Part shown: positions 1 to 9,751 of the stretch, piece by piece
Layout of the letters: each line of letters begins with the position of its first letter
Numbering within the stretch: position 1 is the first letter of the stretch
NCBI GenBank assembly: GCA_020248665.1
Contig: JADCHE010000101.1
Span: 1 to 51,347 of the forward strand
Direction of reading: 5' to 3'
Length of the DNA stretch: 51,347 bases
Source of the DNA: Burkholderiales bacterium
GTDB lineage: Bacteria; Pseudomonadota; Gammaproteobacteria; Burkholderiales; Burkholderiaceae_E
Notes under the pieces: model-generated
What the model was told of the DNA's origin: nothing
Seen by the model: only the letters and a program-made list of their open reading frames with translations
The model's database searches: none
Made by a program: the position numbers and the translations under genes

Positions 1-112
1 ACCGGCCGCCGACGCGCCCCGCGCGCCGACCGTCAAGCGTGTCCGCAAGGCGCCGGCCGACGGCGCCAACGCAGCGCCTGCCCCGGCTCCGACCGAGGGC
101 AAGGGCGAATAA
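1..112 (+). CDS. rpsC: 30S ribosomal protein S3 (uS3), C-terminal end only
   Basis: Only the last 36 codons are in the window; the reading frame enters at base 2 and stops with TAA at 110-112. The visible peptide is an Ala/Pro/Lys/Arg-rich tail ending in GKGE, typical of the extended, disordered C-terminus of S3 in betaproteobacteria; the KH and catalytically conserved parts lie upstream of the window. Identification rests mainly on its place directly before rplP, 9 bp away, as in the S10 operon. The tail alone would not identify the protein. Confidence 0.8.
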   Translation, partial: PAADAPRAPTVKRVRKAPADGANAAPAPAPTEGKGE

Positions 113-121
113 GGAACGACC

Positions 122-538
122 ATGCTTCAACCCGCACGTCGCAAGTACCGCAAGGAGCAGAAGGGCCGCAACAAGGGCATCGCGACCCGCGGCACCGCCG
201 TCTCCTTCGGCGAGTTCGGCCTCAAGGCCACCGGGCGCGGCCGGCTGACCGCGCGCCAGATCGAGGCCGCGCGTCGCGCCATGACCCGCCATATCAAGCG
301 GGGCGGCCGGATCTGGATCCGGATCTTCCCGGACAAGCCGATCTCGCAGAAGCCCGCCGAGGTCCGCATGGGCAACGGCAAGGGCAACCCGGAGTACTAC
401 GTGGCCGAGATCCAGCCCGGCAAGGTGCTGTACGAGATGGACGGCGTCGCCGAGGAGCTCGCCCGCGAGGCGTTCGCCCTGGCCGCCGCGAAGCTCCCGA
501 TCTCGACCGTCTTCGTGGCGCGCCACGTCGGCGCCTGA
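122..538 (+). CDS. rplP: 50S ribosomal protein L16 (uL16)
   Basis: Large-subunit protein that helps shape the A-site and peptidyl-transferase surroundings. 138 residues, the usual bacterial length, starting [19 protein letters not shown], the standard L16 N-terminus. The central stretch with [18 protein letters not shown] and the following [19 protein letters not shown] loop are family signatures; the arginine in this loop region is the usual site of RoxA (YcfD) hydroxylation in some Gram-negatives. Lies between rpsC and rpmC in S10 operon order, co-transcribed, with a GGAAC ribosome-binding stretch 7 bp before the ATG. Confidence 0.98.
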   Translation: MLQPARRKYRKEQKGRNKGIATRGTAVSFGEFGLKATGRGRLTARQIEAARRAMTRHIKRGGRIWIRIFPDKPISQKPAEVRMGNGKGNPEYYVAEIQPGKVLYEMDGVAEELAREAFALAAAKLPISTVFVARHVGA

Positions 539-557
539 TCGCGAGAGGAACTGAGAG

Positions 558-752
558 ATGAAAGCCAGTGAACTGAGGACCAAGGCTCCGCAAGAGCTCC
601 AGAAGGAGCTGTCCGAGCTGATGAAGGCCCATTTCTCGCTGCGCATGCAGATCGCGACCCAGCAGCAGACCAACACGGCCCAGCTGCGCAAGACCCGTCG
701 CGACATCGCCCGCGTGCGCACCGTGATGAACCAGAAGGCGAACGCCAAATGA
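558..752 (+). CDS. rpmC: 50S ribosomal protein L29 (uL29)
   Basis: 64-residue protein of the large subunit near the polypeptide exit tunnel, where signal recognition particle and trigger factor dock. The sequence is the expected two-helix hairpin: [21 protein letters not shown], then [11 protein letters not shown], then [15 protein letters not shown]. An AGAGGAACTGAGAG ribosome-binding region precedes the ATG. The stop overlaps the start of rpsQ by 4 bp (ATGA), so the two are translationally coupled as in other S10 operons. Confidence 0.97.
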   Translation: MKASELRTKAPQELQKELSELMKAHFSLRMQIATQQQTNTAQLRKTRRDIARVRTVMNQKANAK

Positions 753-1018
753 CAGAAGCGACCACCGCCGGCGCCCAGCGGACGCTCACCGGGCGCGTGA
801 TCAGCAACAAGATGACCAAGACGGTCACCGTGCTGATCGAGCGCAAGGTCAAGCACCCGCTGTACGGCAAGTACATCACCCGCTCGACCAAGTACCACGC
901 GCACACCGAGGACGCGCTCGCCGAGGGCGACGTCGTCGAGATCAAGGAGTGCCGCCCGATCTCCAAGACCAAGACGTGGACGGTCGTGCGTCGCGTCGAG
1001 GCCAGCAAGGCGATCTGA
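749..1018 (+). CDS. rpsQ: 30S ribosomal protein S17 (uS17)
   Basis: Primary 16S rRNA-binding protein of the small subunit with an OB fold. 89 residues; after a short non-conserved N-terminus (TEATTAGAQ) come the family motifs [20 protein letters not shown] and [18 protein letters not shown], and the C-terminal [11 protein letters not shown] block. The ATG overlaps the rpmC stop. It is the last gene of the S10 operon; a 263-bp gap with its own promoter separates it from rplN. Confidence 0.98.
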   Translation: MTEATTAGAQRTLTGRVISNKMTKTVTVLIERKVKHPLYGKYITRSTKYHAHTEDALAEGDVVEIKECRPISKTKTWTVVRRVEASKAI

Positions 1019-1083
1019 CGGCCGCGCGGGGCGCGGCGGCGGATCGATCGCCACCGCGCCACGGCGCACGGCCCCGTCGCAGG

Positions 1084-1112
1084 TTGACGGGTCGTTCGCC
1101 GGGTGACATAAT
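1084..1112 (+). promoter_or_regulatory. Sigma-70 promoter of the spc operon
   Basis: TTGACG at 1084-1089 and CATAAT at 1107-1112 are separated by exactly 17 bp, one mismatch from consensus in each box. It stands in the long rpsQ-rplN gap, where E. coli also has the spc promoter. The predicted start near 1119 gives a leader of about 160 nt before rplN, ample for feedback or antitermination control. Confidence 0.8.
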
Positions 1113-1113
1113 C

Positions 1114-1156
1114 GAAAACTTTCGTTTTCACGGCCAGGCCCTTCCGGGCCTTTCCC
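1114..1156 (+). other. Two tandem hairpins in the spc leader region
   Basis: GAAAAC-TTTC-GTTTTC (1114-1129) is a perfect 6-bp inverted repeat that straddles the predicted transcription start. Seven bases on, AGGCCC-TTCC-GGGCCT (1136-1151) is a second perfect 6-bp stem followed by TTCCC. The second could end S10 read-through weakly or act as a leader element of the spc mRNA; the T-run is too poor for a confident intrinsic terminator. The remaining bases up to the rplN ribosome-binding site show nothing I recognise. Confidence 0.45.
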
Positions 1157-1281
1157 GACCGGGGCCGCGGAGACGGATCCACACCCGATTCCACGGGACC
1201 AAGACTGACCGCAGCGGATCCGCGCCGATGCAGTGAGAACTGCGGGCGCCGTGTCGATGCGGATCAAGTTGGGAGAATGCA

Positions 1282-1650
1282 ATGATTCAGATGCAGTCGA
1301 CGCTGGACGTCGCCGACAACACCGGCGCGCGTTCGGTCATGTGTATCAAGGTGCTGGGCGGCTCGAAGCGCCGCTATGCCGGCATCGGCGACATCATCAA
1401 GGTCTCCGTCAAGGAAGCGCAGCCGCGCGGCCGCGTCAAGAAGGGTGAGATCTACAACGCCGTCGTCGTGCGCACCGCCAAGGGCGTGCGCCGCCAGGAC
1501 GGGTCGCTCGTGAAGTTCGACGCGAACGCGGCCGTCCTGCTCAACGCAAAGCTCGAGCCGATCGGCACGCGCATCTTCGGGCCGGTGACGCGCGAACTGC
1601 GCACCGAGCGCTTCATGAAGATCGTGTCGCTCGCTCCGGAAGTGCTGTAA
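1282..1650 (+). CDS. rplN: 50S ribosomal protein L14 (uL14)
   Basis: 122 residues, exact family length, starting [20 protein letters not shown]14 sits at the subunit interface, contacts L19 and 16S rRNA, and is the docking site of the silencing factor RsfS. The [23 protein letters not shown] segment and the ending [13 protein letters not shown]...[11 protein letters not shown] are diagnostic. First gene of the spc operon, with GGGAGAATGCA ribosome-binding sequence just upstream and rplX 10 bp downstream. Confidence 0.98.
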   Translation: MIQMQSTLDVADNTGARSVMCIKVLGGSKRRYAGIGDIIKVSVKEAQPRGRVKKGEIYNAVVVRTAKGVRRQDGSLVKFDANAAVLLNAKLEPIGTRIFGPVTRELRTERFMKIVSLAPEVL

Positions 1651-1660
1651 GGAGCCCACG

Positions 1661-1981
1661 ATGCAGAAGATCCGCAAGGGCGACGAGGTGATCGTGATCG
1701 CCGGTCGCGACAAGGGCAAGCGCGGCACCGTGTCCGCCCGCATCGACGAGAGCCACCTGCTCGTCGACGGCGTGAACGTGGTCAAGAAGCATGCGCGCCC
1801 GAACCCGATGAAGGGTGTCACCGGTGGCATCGTCGACAAGACGATGCCGATCGACCAGTCCAACGTCATGCTGTACAACCCGGCGACCGGCAAGGGCGAC
1901 CGCGTGGGCTTCAAGGTGCTGGAGGACGGCACCAAGGTCCGCGTCTACCGCTCGAACGGCGAGCCGGTTCAGGGCAACTAA
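1661..1981 (+). CDS. rplX: 50S ribosomal protein L24 (uL24)
   Basis: 106 residues; assembly-initiator protein of the 50S subunit that binds the 5' end of 23S rRNA. The KOW motif is plain near the N-terminus ([19 protein letters not shown]), followed by [26 protein letters not shown]. Second gene of the spc operon; TAAGGAGCCCACG provides a good ribosome-binding site. Confidence 0.97.
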   Translation: MQKIRKGDEVIVIAGRDKGKRGTVSARIDESHLLVDGVNVVKKHARPNPMKGVTGGIVDKTMPIDQSNVMLYNPATGKGDRVGFKVLEDGTKVRVYRSNGEPVQGN

Positions 1982-2007
1982 GGGCCTGACGAGAGGAATA
2001 CCGAAAA

Positions 2008-2547
2008 ATGGCTCGTCTGCAGCAGACCTACCGCGAGAAGATCGTCCCCGACCTGATGAAGCAGTTCGGGTACACGTCCGTCATGCAGGTCCCCCGCATC
2101 ACCAAGATCACGCTGAACATGGGCGTGGGCGAGGCGGTGGCCGACAAGAAGCTGCTCGAGAACGCCTCGGGCGACCTGATCAAGATCGCCGGCCAGAAGC
2201 CGGTGACCACCAAGGCCAAGAAGGCGATCGCCGGATTCAAGATCCGCGCGGGCTATCCGATCGGCTGCATGGTCACGCTGCGCGGCGACCGGATGTTCGA
2301 GTTCCTGGACCGGCTGGTCACGATCGCGCTGCCGCGCGTGCGCGACTTCCGCGGGATCTCGGGCAAGGCCTTCGACGGCCGCGGCAACTACAACCTCGGG
2401 GTCAAGGAACAGATCATCTTCCCCGAGATCGAGTACGACAAGGTCGACAAGGTGCGGGGGCTGAACATCAGCATCACCACCACCGCGAAGACCGACGACG
2501 AGGCGAAGGCGCTGCTCGCGGCGTTCCGCTTCCCGTTCCGCAACTGA
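2008..2547 (+). CDS. rplE: 50S ribosomal protein L5 (uL5)
   Basis: 179 residues, the normal length. L5 binds 5S rRNA with L18 and L25 and forms part of the central protuberance. Recognised from [21 protein letters not shown], the [24 protein letters not shown] core and the [21 protein letters not shown] ending. In E. coli translation of this cistron is the target of S8 feedback; I did not identify the S8 site here. It precedes rpsN by 11 bp. Confidence 0.98.
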   Translation: MARLQQTYREKIVPDLMKQFGYTSVMQVPRITKITLNMGVGEAVADKKLLENASGDLIKIAGQKPVTTKAKKAIAGFKIRAGYPIGCMVTLRGDRMFEFLDRLVTIALPRVRDFRGISGKAFDGRGNYNLGVKEQIIFPEIEYDKVDKVRGLNISITTTAKTDDEAKALLAAFRFPFRN

Positions 2548-2558
2548 GGGTTCGACAC

Positions 2559-2864
2559 GTGGCCAAGACCTCCCTGATCGAGCGCGAGAAGAAGCGCGAG
2601 GCGTTGGTGAAGAAGTACGCCGCAAAGCGTGCCGAGCTCAACGCGATCATCGCCGACCAGTCGCGCTCCGAAGAGGAGCGCTTCCAGGCGCGCCTCAAGC
2701 TGCAGCAGCTGCCGCGCAATGCCAACCCGACCCGTCTGCGCAATCGCTGCGAGCTGACCGGCCGGCCCCGCGGCACGTACCGCAAGTTCGGTCTCGGGCG
2801 CAACAAGCTGCGCGAGATCGCCATGCGCGGCGAAGTGCCGGGCATGACCAAGGCGAGCTGGTAA
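2559..2864 (+). CDS. rpsN: 30S ribosomal protein S14 (uS14), zinc-free type
   Basis: 101 residues starting from GTG at 2559 ([23 protein letters not shown]). It is the long, cysteine-poor form of S14: [32 protein letters not shown] lacks the paired CxxC motifs of the short zinc-binding paralogue. S14 completes the 30S head. The ORF stays open far upstream in the same frame through rplE, but family length and the GTG 11 bp after the rplE stop decide the start. Confidence 0.95.
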   Translation: MAKTSLIEREKKREALVKKYAAKRAELNAIIADQSRSEEERFQARLKLQQLPRNANPTRLRNRCELTGRPRGTYRKFGLGRNKLREIAMRGEVPGMTKASW

Positions 2865-2878
2865 GGAGCGAAACAGAC

Positions 2879-3274
2879 ATGAGCATGAGCGATCCGATCG
2901 CCGACATGTTCACGCGCATCCGCAACGCGCAGCGCGTCGACAAGCAAACGGTGGCGATGCCGTCGTCGAAGCTCAAGGTGGCGATCGCCACCGTCCTGAA
3001 GGACGAGGGCTACATCGACGGCTTCCAGGTCAGGGAGAACTCGGGCAGGCCCGAGCTCGAGGTGCAGTTGAAGTACTACGCCGGTCGTCCCGTGATCGAG
3101 CGGCTCGAGCGCGTCTCGCGCCCCGGGCTGCGGGTCTACAAGGGCCGCAACGACCTGCCCCAGGTGCTGAACGGCCTGGGCGTCGCGATCGTCACCACGC
3201 CCAAGGGCGTGATGACCGACCGCCGCGCCCGCCAGGCCGGCATCGGCGGCGAAGTCCTCGGCTACGTGGCGTAG
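2879..3274 (+). CDS. rpsH: 30S ribosomal protein S8 (uS8)
   Basis: 131 residues, starting [19 protein letters not shown]8 is a primary 16S rRNA binder at the central domain and, in E. coli, the translational repressor of the spc operon. C-terminal signature [33 protein letters not shown] is intact. A second in-frame ATG lies two codons in, but related proteins carry the longer MSMSD start and the GGAGCGAAACAG ribosome-binding sequence is spaced for the first ATG. Confidence 0.98.
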   Translation: MSMSDPIADMFTRIRNAQRVDKQTVAMPSSKLKVAIATVLKDEGYIDGFQVRENSGRPELEVQLKYYAGRPVIERLERVSRPGLRVYKGRNDLPQVLNGLGVAIVTTPKGVMTDRRARQAGIGGEVLGYVA

Positions 3275-3284
3275 GGGGCACGAC

Positions 3285-3818
3285 ATGTCACGAGTCGCAA
3301 AGGTCCCGGTCGCCGTGCCTGCGGGCGTGGACGTCCAGATCGCGAACGGCGCGATCACCGTCAAGGGCCCGCTGGGCACGCTGACGCAGGCGATCAACCC
3401 GCTGGTGTCGATCGTGCGCGAGGATGCAGAGCTGAAGTTCGCCGCCGTCGGCGAGTCGCGCGAGGCGAGAGCGATGTCCGGCACGTACCGGGCGCTGGTC
3501 GCGAACATGGTCAACGGCGTCAGCAAGGGCTTCGAGAAGAAGCTCACGCTGGTCGGCGTCGGCTACCGCGCGCAGGCGCAGGGCAGCGCGCTGAACCTGT
3601 CGCTGGGCTTCTCGCACCCGGTGGTCCACCAGATGCCCGCGGGCGTGACCGTGACGACCCCGACCCAGACCGAGATCCTGATCAAGGGCGCCGACCGCCA
3701 GAAGGTCGGCCAGGTCGCGGCCGAGGTTCGCGGCTACAAGCCGCCCGAGCCCTACAAGGGCAAGGGCGTGCGGTACGCCGACGAGGTCGTGGTCATCAAG
3801 GAAACGAAGAAGAAGTAA
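3285..3818 (+). CDS. rplF: 50S ribosomal protein L6 (uL6)
   Basis: 177 residues, full length, with the two repeated L6 domains (about 10-80 and 90-165). The motif [30 protein letters not shown] near the C-terminus is the L6 signature that contacts 23S rRNA near the sarcin-ricin loop and elongation-factor site. Spc operon position between rpsH and rplR. Confidence 0.98.
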   Translation: MSRVAKVPVAVPAGVDVQIANGAITVKGPLGTLTQAINPLVSIVREDAELKFAAVGESREARAMSGTYRALVANMVNGVSKGFEKKLTLVGVGYRAQAQGSALNLSLGFSHPVVHQMPAGVTVTTPTQTEILIKGADRQKVGQVAAEVRGYKPPEPYKGKGVRYADEVVVIKETKKK

Positions 3819-3836
3819 CCGGGCGACAGGACGAAC

Positions 3837-4202
3837 ATGGACAAGAAGCAATCCCGTCTGCGCCGGTCCCTGCAGACGCGCCACAAGATCGCGGAGCTGC
3901 GGGTGGACCGTCTCACGGTCTTCCGCAGCAACCTGCACATCTACGCGAACATCATCGCGGCGTCGGGCGACAAGGTGCTGGTCTCGGCGTCCACCGTCGA
4001 GGCCGAGGTGCGCCAGCAACTCGCGGGCCAGGCCGGCAAGGGCGGCAACACCGCCGCGGCCGCGCTGGTCGGCAAGCGGCTCGCCGAGAAGGCGCGCGCC
4101 CTGGGCATCCAGTCGGTCGCGTTCGATCGCGCGGGCTACCGCTTCCACGGCCGGGTCAAGACGCTGGCCGACGCGGCCCGCGAAGCCGGCCTGAAGTTCT
4201 GA
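3837..4202 (+). CDS. rplR: 50S ribosomal protein L18 (uL18)
   Basis: 121 residues. L18 binds 5S rRNA. Basic N-terminus [21 protein letters not shown], then [16 protein letters not shown], and the conserved ending [28 protein letters not shown]. Sits 18 bp after rplF and 25 bp before rpsE in the standard order. Confidence 0.98.
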   Translation: MDKKQSRLRRSLQTRHKIAELRVDRLTVFRSNLHIYANIIAASGDKVLVSASTVEAEVRQQLAGQAGKGGNTAAAALVGKRLAEKARALGIQSVAFDRAGYRFHGRVKTLADAAREAGLKF

Positions 4203-4227
4203 CGCGGCCCCGGAAAGGAACAGGAAC

Positions 4228-4746
4228 ATGGCAAAGATCCAGGCGCGAGTCGGCGCGGAGCAGCGCGACGACGGTCTGAAGGAGAAGATGATCTCGGTCA
4301 ATCGCGTGACCAAGGTCGTCAAGGGCGGTCGTATCCTCGGCTTCGCGGCGCTGACCGTGGTCGGCGACGGCGACGGCAAGATCGGCATGGGCAAGGGCAA
4401 GTCCCGCGAGGTGCCGGTCGCCGTGCAGAAGGCGATGGACGAGGCCCGCCGCAAGATGGTCCGCGTCTCGCTGCGCAGCGGCACGCTGCAGCACCCGGTC
4501 GAGGGCCGTCACGGCGCCTCGCGCGTGTACATCGCGCCGGCGCCCGCCGGCACCGGCATCATCGCCGGCGGCCCGATGCGCGCGATGTTCGACGTGATGG
4601 GCGTGACCGATGTCGTCGCGAAGGCGCACGGCTCGACCAACCCCTACAACCTCGTCCGCGCGACGCTGAACGCCTTCTCCCGGATGAGCACGCCGGCCGA
4701 GATCGCGGCCAAGCGCGGCAAGACCGTCGAGGAGATCCTCGGCTGA
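4228..4746 (+). CDS. rpsE: 30S ribosomal protein S5 (uS5)
   Basis: 172 residues. S5 acts in mRNA unwinding at the entry channel and in decoding accuracy. The N-terminal double-stranded-RNA-binding-like domain is seen at about 18-81 ([45 protein letters not shown]) and the C-terminal domain carries [34 protein letters not shown]. The N-terminal spectinomycin-loop region [12 protein letters not shown] looks wild type. A GGAAAGGAAC ribosome-binding sequence precedes the ATG. Confidence 0.98.
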   Translation: MAKIQARVGAEQRDDGLKEKMISVNRVTKVVKGGRILGFAALTVVGDGDGKIGMGKGKSREVPVAVQKAMDEARRKMVRVSLRSGTLQHPVEGRHGASRVYIAPAPAGTGIIAGGPMRAMFDVMGVTDVVAKAHGSTNPYNLVRATLNAFSRMSTPAEIAAKRGKTVEEILG

Positions 4747-4763
4747 GGCCGGGGGCGCGCGCC

Positions 4764-4946
4764 ATGAGCAAGAAGACGCTGAAGGTCACCCTGGTCCGCA
4801 GCCCGATCGGCACCCGCGGCTCGCACCGCGACACGGTGCTCGGGCTCGGGCTGAAGAAGATCAACCAGACCCGCGAGCTCGAGGACACCCCGGCGGTTCG
4901 CGGCATGATCACCAAGGTCAGCTACCTGGTGAAGGTCGAAGGCTGA
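4764..4946 (+). CDS. rpmD: 50S ribosomal protein L30 (uL30)
   Basis: 60 residues, family-typical length, [35 protein letters not shown]. The short single-domain alpha-beta protein is peripheral on the large subunit. It lies between rpsE and rplO with 17 and 5 bp spacing, so all three are one transcript. Confidence 0.96.
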   Translation: MSKKTLKVTLVRSPIGTRGSHRDTVLGLGLKKINQTRELEDTPAVRGMITKVSYLVKVEG

Positions 4947-4951
4947 ACACC

Positions 4952-5383
4952 ATGCGACTCAACGACATCTCGCCCGCCGAGGGCAGCAAGCATCCGAAGA
5001 AGCGCGTCGGGCGCGGCATCGGCTCGGGGCTCGGCAAGACCGCGGGCCGCGGCCACAAGGGCCAGAAGTCGCGTTCTGGCGGCTTCCACAAGATCGGCTT
5101 CGAGGGCGGCCAGATGCCGCTGCAGCGTCGGCTGCCCAAGCGCGGCTTCAAGTCGCTCGCCGCCGGCACCGTCGCCGAGGTGCGCCTGACCGACCTGCAG
5201 AAGATGCAGGGCGACGAGATCGACCTGCTCGCGCTGAAGGCGGCGGGGATCGTCTCGCAGCTCGCGCTGTCGGCGAAGGTCATCCTGTCGGGCTCGATCG
5301 AGCGCAAGGTCGCCCTGAAGGGCGTCGGCGCGACGAAGGGCGCGAAGGCCGCGATCGAAGCGGCCGGCGGCTCGGTGGCCTGA
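4952..5383 (+). CDS. rplO: 50S ribosomal protein L15 (uL15)
   Basis: 143 residues. Late-assembly large-subunit protein with the glycine/arginine-rich extension that threads into 23S r[32 protein letters not shown] at about 18-46, followed by [18 protein letters not shown]. Directly follows rpmD (5 bp) and precedes secY by 38 bp, the conserved spc order. Confidence 0.98.
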   Translation: MRLNDISPAEGSKHPKKRVGRGIGSGLGKTAGRGHKGQKSRSGGFHKIGFEGGQMPLQRRLPKRGFKSLAAGTVAEVRLTDLQKMQGDEIDLLALKAAGIVSQLALSAKVILSGSIERKVALKGVGATKGAKAAIEAAGGSVA

Positions 5384-5421
5384 CGGCCTCCCGCGGCACC
5401 GAACATCAGGCAGGTCGAACG

Positions 5422-6765
5422 TTGGCGAAGTCTCCCACGGCCCTGATCAAGCAAGGCGGCAAGTACGGCGACCTCAAGCGCCGGCTGTGGTTCCTGCTGC
5501 TCGCGCTGGTCGTCTTCCGGATCGGGACGCACATCCCCACGCCGGGGATCGACCCCGAACAGCTGACCCAGCTGTTCCGGCAGCAGTCCGGCGGCGTGCT
5601 CGGCCTCTTCAACCTGTTCTCGGGTGGCGCGCTGTCGCGGTTCTCGGTGCTGGCGCTGGGGATCATGCCGTACATCTCGGCGTCGATCATCATGCAGCTG
5701 ATGACCGTCATCGTGCCGCAGCTCGAGGCGATCAAGAAGGAAGGCGAGGCGGGGCGGCGCAAGATCACCCAGTACACGCGGTGGTTCACGCTGGTGCTCG
5801 CGACCTTCCAGGCCTTCGGGATCTCGGTGGCGCTCGAGTCGCAGCCGGGCCTGGTGATCGAGCCCGGGACGATGTTCCGCTTCACCGCGGCGGTCTCGCT
5901 GGTCACCGGCACGATGTTCCTGATGTGGCTGGGCGAGCAGATCACCGAGCGCGGGCTGGGCAACGGGATCTCGATCCTGATCTTCGCGGGGATCGTGTCG
6001 GGTTTGCCCGGCGCGATGGCCGGCATGGGCGAGCTGGTGCGAACCGGCTCGATGAGCCCGTTCGTCGCGCTGATCATCGTCGCGCTGGTCATCCTGGTGA
6101 CGGCCTTCGTCGTGTTCGTCGAGCGGGGCCAGCGCCGGATCACGATCAACTACGCGAAGCGCCAGGTCGGCAACCGCGTCTACGGCGGCCAGTCGTCGTA
6201 CCTGCCGCTGAAGCTGAACATGTCGGGCGTGATCCCGCCGATCTTCGCGTCGTCGATCATCCTGTTCCCGGCGACCGCCGCGCAGTGGTTCACCTCGGGC
6301 GACTCCGAGAGCGGGGTGGTGCGGTTCATCAAGGACCTCGCCGCGACGCTGGCGCCCGGCCAGCCGGTCTACATCACGCTGTACGCGGTGGCGATCGTCT
6401 TCTTCTGCTTCTTCTACACGGCGCTGGTCTTCAACAGCCGCGAGACCGCCGACAACCTGAAGAAGAGCGGCGCGTTCGTCCCCGGCATCCGCCCGGGCGA
6501 GCAGACCGCGAAGTACGTCGACAAGATCCTGATGCGGCTCACGCTCGCCGGTGCGATCTACATCACCGCGGTGTGCCTGCTGCCCGAGTTCCTGGTCCTG
6601 CGCTGGAACGTGCCGTTCTACTTCGGTGGGACCTCGCTGCTGATCATCGTGGTCGTGACGATGGACTTCATGGCCCAGGTTCAGGCGTACCTGATGTCGC
6701 ACCAGTACGAGAGCCTGTTGAAGAAGACGAACTTCAAGGGCATGGGCACACCACCGATGCGGTGA
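5422..6765 (+). CDS. secY: Preprotein translocase channel subunit SecY
   Basis: 447 residues. SecY is the inner-membrane protein-conducting channel of SecYEG. About ten hydrophobic segments are visible, with family motifs near the first membrane span ([23 protein letters not shown]), the plug region [22 protein letters not shown], and the C-terminal cytosolic loop [20 protein letters not shown] that contacts SecA and the ribosome. The start is a TTG (5422, [10 protein letters not shown]), preceded by CAGGCAGG; no closer ATG or GTG in frame fits the family N-terminus. Distal gene of the spc operon. Confidence 0.97.
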   Translation: MAKSPTALIKQGGKYGDLKRRLWFLLLALVVFRIGTHIPTPGIDPEQLTQLFRQQSGGVLGLFNLFSGGALSRFSVLALGIMPYISASIIMQLMTVIVPQLEAIKKEGEAGRRKITQYTRWFTLVLATFQAFGISVALESQPGLVIEPGTMFRFTAAVSLVTGTMFLMWLGEQITERGLGNGISILIFAGIVSGLPGAMAGMGELVRTGSMSPFVALIIVALVILVTAFVVFVERGQRRITINYAKRQVGNRVYGGQSSYLPLKLNMSGVIPPIFASSIILFPATAAQWFTSGDSESGVVRFIKDLAATLAPGQPVYITLYAVAIVFFCFFYTALVFNSRETADNLKKSGAFVPGIRPGEQTAKYVDKILMRLTLAGAIYITAVCLLPEFLVLRWNVPFYFGGTSLLIIVVVTMDFMAQVQAYLMSHQYESLLKKTNFKGMGTPPMR

Positions 6766-6782
6766 GCCGGAGCGTACGGACG

Positions 6783-7001
6783 ATGGCCAAGGACGATGTC
6801 ATCCAGATGCAGGGGGAGGTGGTCGAGAACCTCCCCAACGCGACGTTCCGCGTGAAGCTGGAGAACGGGCACATGGTGCTCGGGCACATCTCGGGAAAGA
6901 TGCGGATGCACTACATCCGGATCCTCCCGGGCGACAAGGTCACGGTGGAGCTCACGCCCTATGACCTGTCACGTGCGCGGATCGTGTTCAGGGCCAAGTG
7001 A
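6783..7001 (+). CDS. infA: Translation initiation factor IF-1
   Basis: 72 residues, [22 protein letters not shown], a single OB-fold S1-type domain that blocks the ribosomal A site during initiation. The frame continues open upstream through secY, but the ATG at 6783 gives the exact family length. In many betaproteobacteria infA lies here, between secY and rpmJ. Stop at 6999-7001. Confidence 0.97.
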   Translation: MAKDDVIQMQGEVVENLPNATFRVKLENGHMVLGHISGKMRMHYIRILPGDKVTVELTPYDLSRARIVFRAK

Positions 7002-7061
7002 CCGCGGACGGCGCGGCGCGAAGAAACGAGGACGGCGCGCCCGGCGCGCACGGAGAAGCAA

Positions 7062-7175
7062 ATGAAGGTACTGGCAAGCGTCAAGAAGATCTGCCGCAAG
7101 TGCAAGATCATCAAGCGTAACGGCGTGGTCCGCGTGATCTGCACCGATCCGCGCCACAAGCAGCGTCAAGGCTGA
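7062..7175 (+). CDS. rpmJ: 50S ribosomal protein L36 (bL36), zinc-ribbon type
   Basis: 37 residues, too short to stand out among ORFs, starting [21 protein letters not shown]. The zinc ligands C11, C14, C27 and H32 are all present, so this is the zinc-binding form. It has a GGAGAAGCAA ribosome-binding sequence and lies between infA and rpsM, its usual place. The 60 bp between infA and rpmJ hold no clear signal. Confidence 0.96.
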   Translation: MKVLASVKKICRKCKIIKRNGVVRVICTDPRHKQRQG

Positions 7176-7185
7176 GGGGCAAGGC

Positions 7186-7551
7186 ATGGCACGTATCGCT
7201 GGCATCAATGTTCCCGACCGTCAGCATGCCGAGATCGGCCTGACGGCGATCTACGGCATCGGCCGGCCGCGCGCTCGCGCGATCTGCGAGGCGGCGGGCA
7301 TCCCGCTGACCAAGAAGGTCAAGGACCTGACCGATGCCGAGCTCGAGCGGATCCGCGATCAGATCAATCGCTTCACCATCGAGGGCGACCTGCGCCGGGA
7401 GGTGACGATGTCGATCAAGCGGCTGATGGACCTCGGCTGCTACCGGGGCGTGCGCCACCGTCGCGGCCTGCCGCTGCGCGGCCAGCGCACCCGGACCAAC
7501 GCGCGTACCCGCAAGGGGCCGCGCAAGGCCGGCGTGGCGCTGAAGAAGTAA
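7186..7551 (+). CDS. rpsM: 30S ribosomal protein S13 (uS13)
   Basis: 121 residues. S13 is in the 30S head, contacts the P-site tRNA and forms intersubunit bridges. Start [30 protein letters not shown] and C-terminal [23 protein letters not shown] are diagnostic, including the helix-two-turn-helix segment. First gene of the alpha operon, 10 bp after rpmJ; the short gap implies read-through from spc, and no separate alpha promoter is evident. Confidence 0.98.
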   Translation: MARIAGINVPDRQHAEIGLTAIYGIGRPRARAICEAAGIPLTKKVKDLTDAELERIRDQINRFTIEGDLRREVTMSIKRLMDLGCYRGVRHRRGLPLRGQRTRTNARTRKGPRKAGVALKK

Positions 7552-7575
7552 ACCGACCGACCGAATCGAGAGAAC

Positions 7576-7980
7576 ATGGCCAAGCAACCTTCCGCCTCGG
7601 CGGGCAATCGCGTCCGCAAGAAGGTCCGCAAGAACGTGTCGGACGGCATCGCGCACGTCCACGCGTCGTTCAACAACACGATCATCACGATCACCGACCG
7701 GCAGGGCAACGCGCTGTCGTGGGCGTCGTCGGGCGGCGCGGGCTTCAAGGGCTCGCGCAAGTCGACGCCGTTCGCCGCGCAGGTCGCCGCGGAGTCCGCG
7801 GGTCGTGCGGCCCAGGAGCAGGGCATCCGCAACCTCGACGTGCGCATCAAGGGTCCCGGCCCGGGTCGCGAGTCGTCGGTGCGGGCTCTCAACGCGCTGG
7901 GCATCAAGATCATGTCGATCGCCGACGTGACCCCGGTGCCGCACAACGGCTGCCGGCCCCCGAAGAAGCGCCGGATCTGA
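7576..7980 (+). CDS. rpsK: 30S ribosomal protein S11 (uS11)
   Basis: 134 residues. S11 lines the mRNA exit platform. Basic N-terminus followed by [46 protein letters not shown] and the C-terminal [15 protein letters not shown], all classical. The Asn-Gly of HNGC is the site of isoaspartate formation known in E. coli S11. 24 bp after rpsM. Confidence 0.98.
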   Translation: MAKQPSASAGNRVRKKVRKNVSDGIAHVHASFNNTIITITDRQGNALSWASSGGAGFKGSRKSTPFAAQVAAESAGRAAQEQGIRNLDVRIKGPGPGRESSVRALNALGIKIMSIADVTPVPHNGCRPPKKRRI

Positions 7981-8076
7981 TCCGAGCGCTTCGCCAAGCC
8001 CACCGTTCGCCCCGTCGAGCGATCGACGTCGAAGGGCGGACTAACCGCGGCCCCGGCCGCGTAAGAGAGAAGAGAA

Positions 8077-8700
8077 GTGGCACGCTATACCGGACCGAAA
8101 GCCAAGCTGTCCCGCCGCGAGGGGACGGACCTGTTCCTGAAGAGCACGCGCCGCGCGCTCTCCGACAAGTGCAAGCTCGACAGCAAGCCCGGCCAGCACG
8201 GCCGCACCTCCGGGTCGCGGACGAGCGACTACGGCCTGCAGCTGCGCGAGAAGCAGAAGGTCAAGCGGATGTACGGCATCCTCGAGCGGCAGTTCCGCCG
8301 CTACTTCGAGGAGGCCGAGCGCCGCAAGGGCAACACCGGCGCGAACCTGATCGCGCTGCTCGAGTGCCGCCTCGACAACGTCGTCTACCGGATGGGTCTC
8401 GCCTCCACGCGCGCCGAGGCGCGCCAGCTGGTCGGCCACAAGGCGATCACGGTGAACGGCCAGACGCTCAACATCCCGTCGGCACAGGTCAAGCCTAACG
8501 ACGTGATCGCGGTGCGCGAGAAGGCGAAGAAGCAGACGCGCGTGCAGGACTCGCTGAGCCTCGCCGAGCAGAGCGGCTTCCCCCAGTGGGTCTCGGTCGA
8601 CAAGACCAAGATGGAGGGCGTCTTCAAGTCCGTGCCCGAGCGCTCGGACGTGGCGGCCGACATCAACGAGAGCCTGATCGTCGAGCTCTACTCGCGCTAA
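8077..8700 (+). CDS. rpsD: 30S ribosomal protein S4 (uS4)
   Basis: 207 residues from a GTG start ([20 protein letters not shown]), chosen because it gives the canonical N-terminus and follows an AGAGAAGAGAA ribosome-binding stretch. S4 nucleates 30S assembly and in E. coli represses the alpha operon. The S4 RNA-binding domain is at about 97-160 ([32 protein letters not shown]). It is separated from rpsK by 96 bp, enough for a regulatory leader, though I see no obvious promoter there. Confidence 0.97.
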   Translation: MARYTGPKAKLSRREGTDLFLKSTRRALSDKCKLDSKPGQHGRTSGSRTSDYGLQLREKQKVKRMYGILERQFRRYFEEAERRKGNTGANLIALLECRLDNVVYRMGLASTRAEARQLVGHKAITVNGQTLNIPSAQVKPNDVIAVREKAKKQTRVQDSLSLAEQSGFPQWVSVDKTKMEGVFKSVPERSDVAADINESLIVELYSR

Positions 8701-8716
8701 TCGAGGGATTCCATCC

Positions 8717-9721
8717 ATGCAGACTGCACTGTTGAAGCCCCGGATCGTCGAGGTCGAGCAACTCGGTCCGTCGCACGCGCGCGTCGTGATGGAGCCGTTC
8801 GAGCGGGGCTACGGCCACACGCTCGGCAACGCGCTGCGTCGCGTGCTGCTGTCGTCGATGGTCGGCTACGCGCCGACCGAGGTCCAGATCTCGGGCGTCG
8901 TCCACGAATACTCCACGATCGACGGTGTCCGCGAGGACGTGGTCGACCTGCTGCTGAACCTGAAGGGCATCGTCTTCAAGCTGCACAACCGCGACGACGT
9001 GTTCCTCACGCTGCGCAAGGACAGCCCGGGCCCGGTGCTGGCGTCGGACATCGACCTGCCGCACGACGTCGAGCTGGTCAACGGCGAGCACGTGATCGCC
9101 AATCTGACCCAGGGCGGCAAGCTCGACATGCAGATCAAGGTCGAGAAGGGCCGCGGCTACGTGCCGGGCACGATGCGCAACCTGAACGACAGCAAGACGA
9201 TCGGCCGGATCGTGCTCGATGCGTCGTTCTCGCCGGTGCGTCGCGTCTCGTACGCGGTCGAGAGCGCGCGGGTCGAGAACCGCACCGACCTCGACAAGCT
9301 GCTGATCGACGTCGAGACCAACGGCGTGATCGCGCCCGAGGAGGCGGTGCGCCAGGCGGCGCGCATCCTCGTCGAGCAGCTCTCGGTGTTCGCCGCGCTC
9401 GAGGGCGCCGAGCCGTCGATCGACATCATGGGCGGTGCGACCTCGGCCAGCGTCGGTGGCGGCCGCTCGCCGCAGATCGACCCGATCCTGCTGCGCCCGG
9501 TCGACGACCTGGAGCTGACGGTGCGCTCGGCCAACTGCCTGAAGGCCGAGAACATCTACTACATCGGCGACCTGATCCAGCGGACCGAGAACGAGCTGCT
9601 GAAGACCCCGAACCTGGGGCGCAAGTCGCTCAACGAGATCAAGGAAGTGCTGGCCTCGCGCGGACTCACCCTCGGCATGCGGCTGGAGAACTGGCCGCCG
9701 GCCGGGCTCGAGCGCCCGTAA
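8717..9721 (+). CDS. rpoA: RNA polymerase alpha subunit
   Basis: 334 residues. N-terminal domain (1 to about 230) dimerises and nucleates core assembly, shown by [27 protein letters not shown] linker leads to the C-terminal domain (about 255-320), which contacts activators and UP elements: [54 protein letters not shown]. Position between rpsD and rplQ is standard, ensuring coordinate synthesis with ribosomes. Confidence 0.98.
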   Translation: MQTALLKPRIVEVEQLGPSHARVVMEPFERGYGHTLGNALRRVLLSSMVGYAPTEVQISGVVHEYSTIDGVREDVVDLLLNLKGIVFKLHNRDDVFLTLRKDSPGPVLASDIDLPHDVELVNGEHVIANLTQGGKLDMQIKVEKGRGYVPGTMRNLNDSKTIGRIVLDASFSPVRRVSYAVESARVENRTDLDKLLIDVETNGVIAPEEAVRQAARILVEQLSVFAALEGAEPSIDIMGGATSASVGGGRSPQIDPILLRPVDDLELTVRSANCLKAENIYYIGDLIQRTENELLKTPNLGRKSLNEIKEVLASRGLTLGMRLENWPPAGLERP

Positions 9722-9751
9722 GCGCGACGCCGGACACGAAGGAATCGAACC

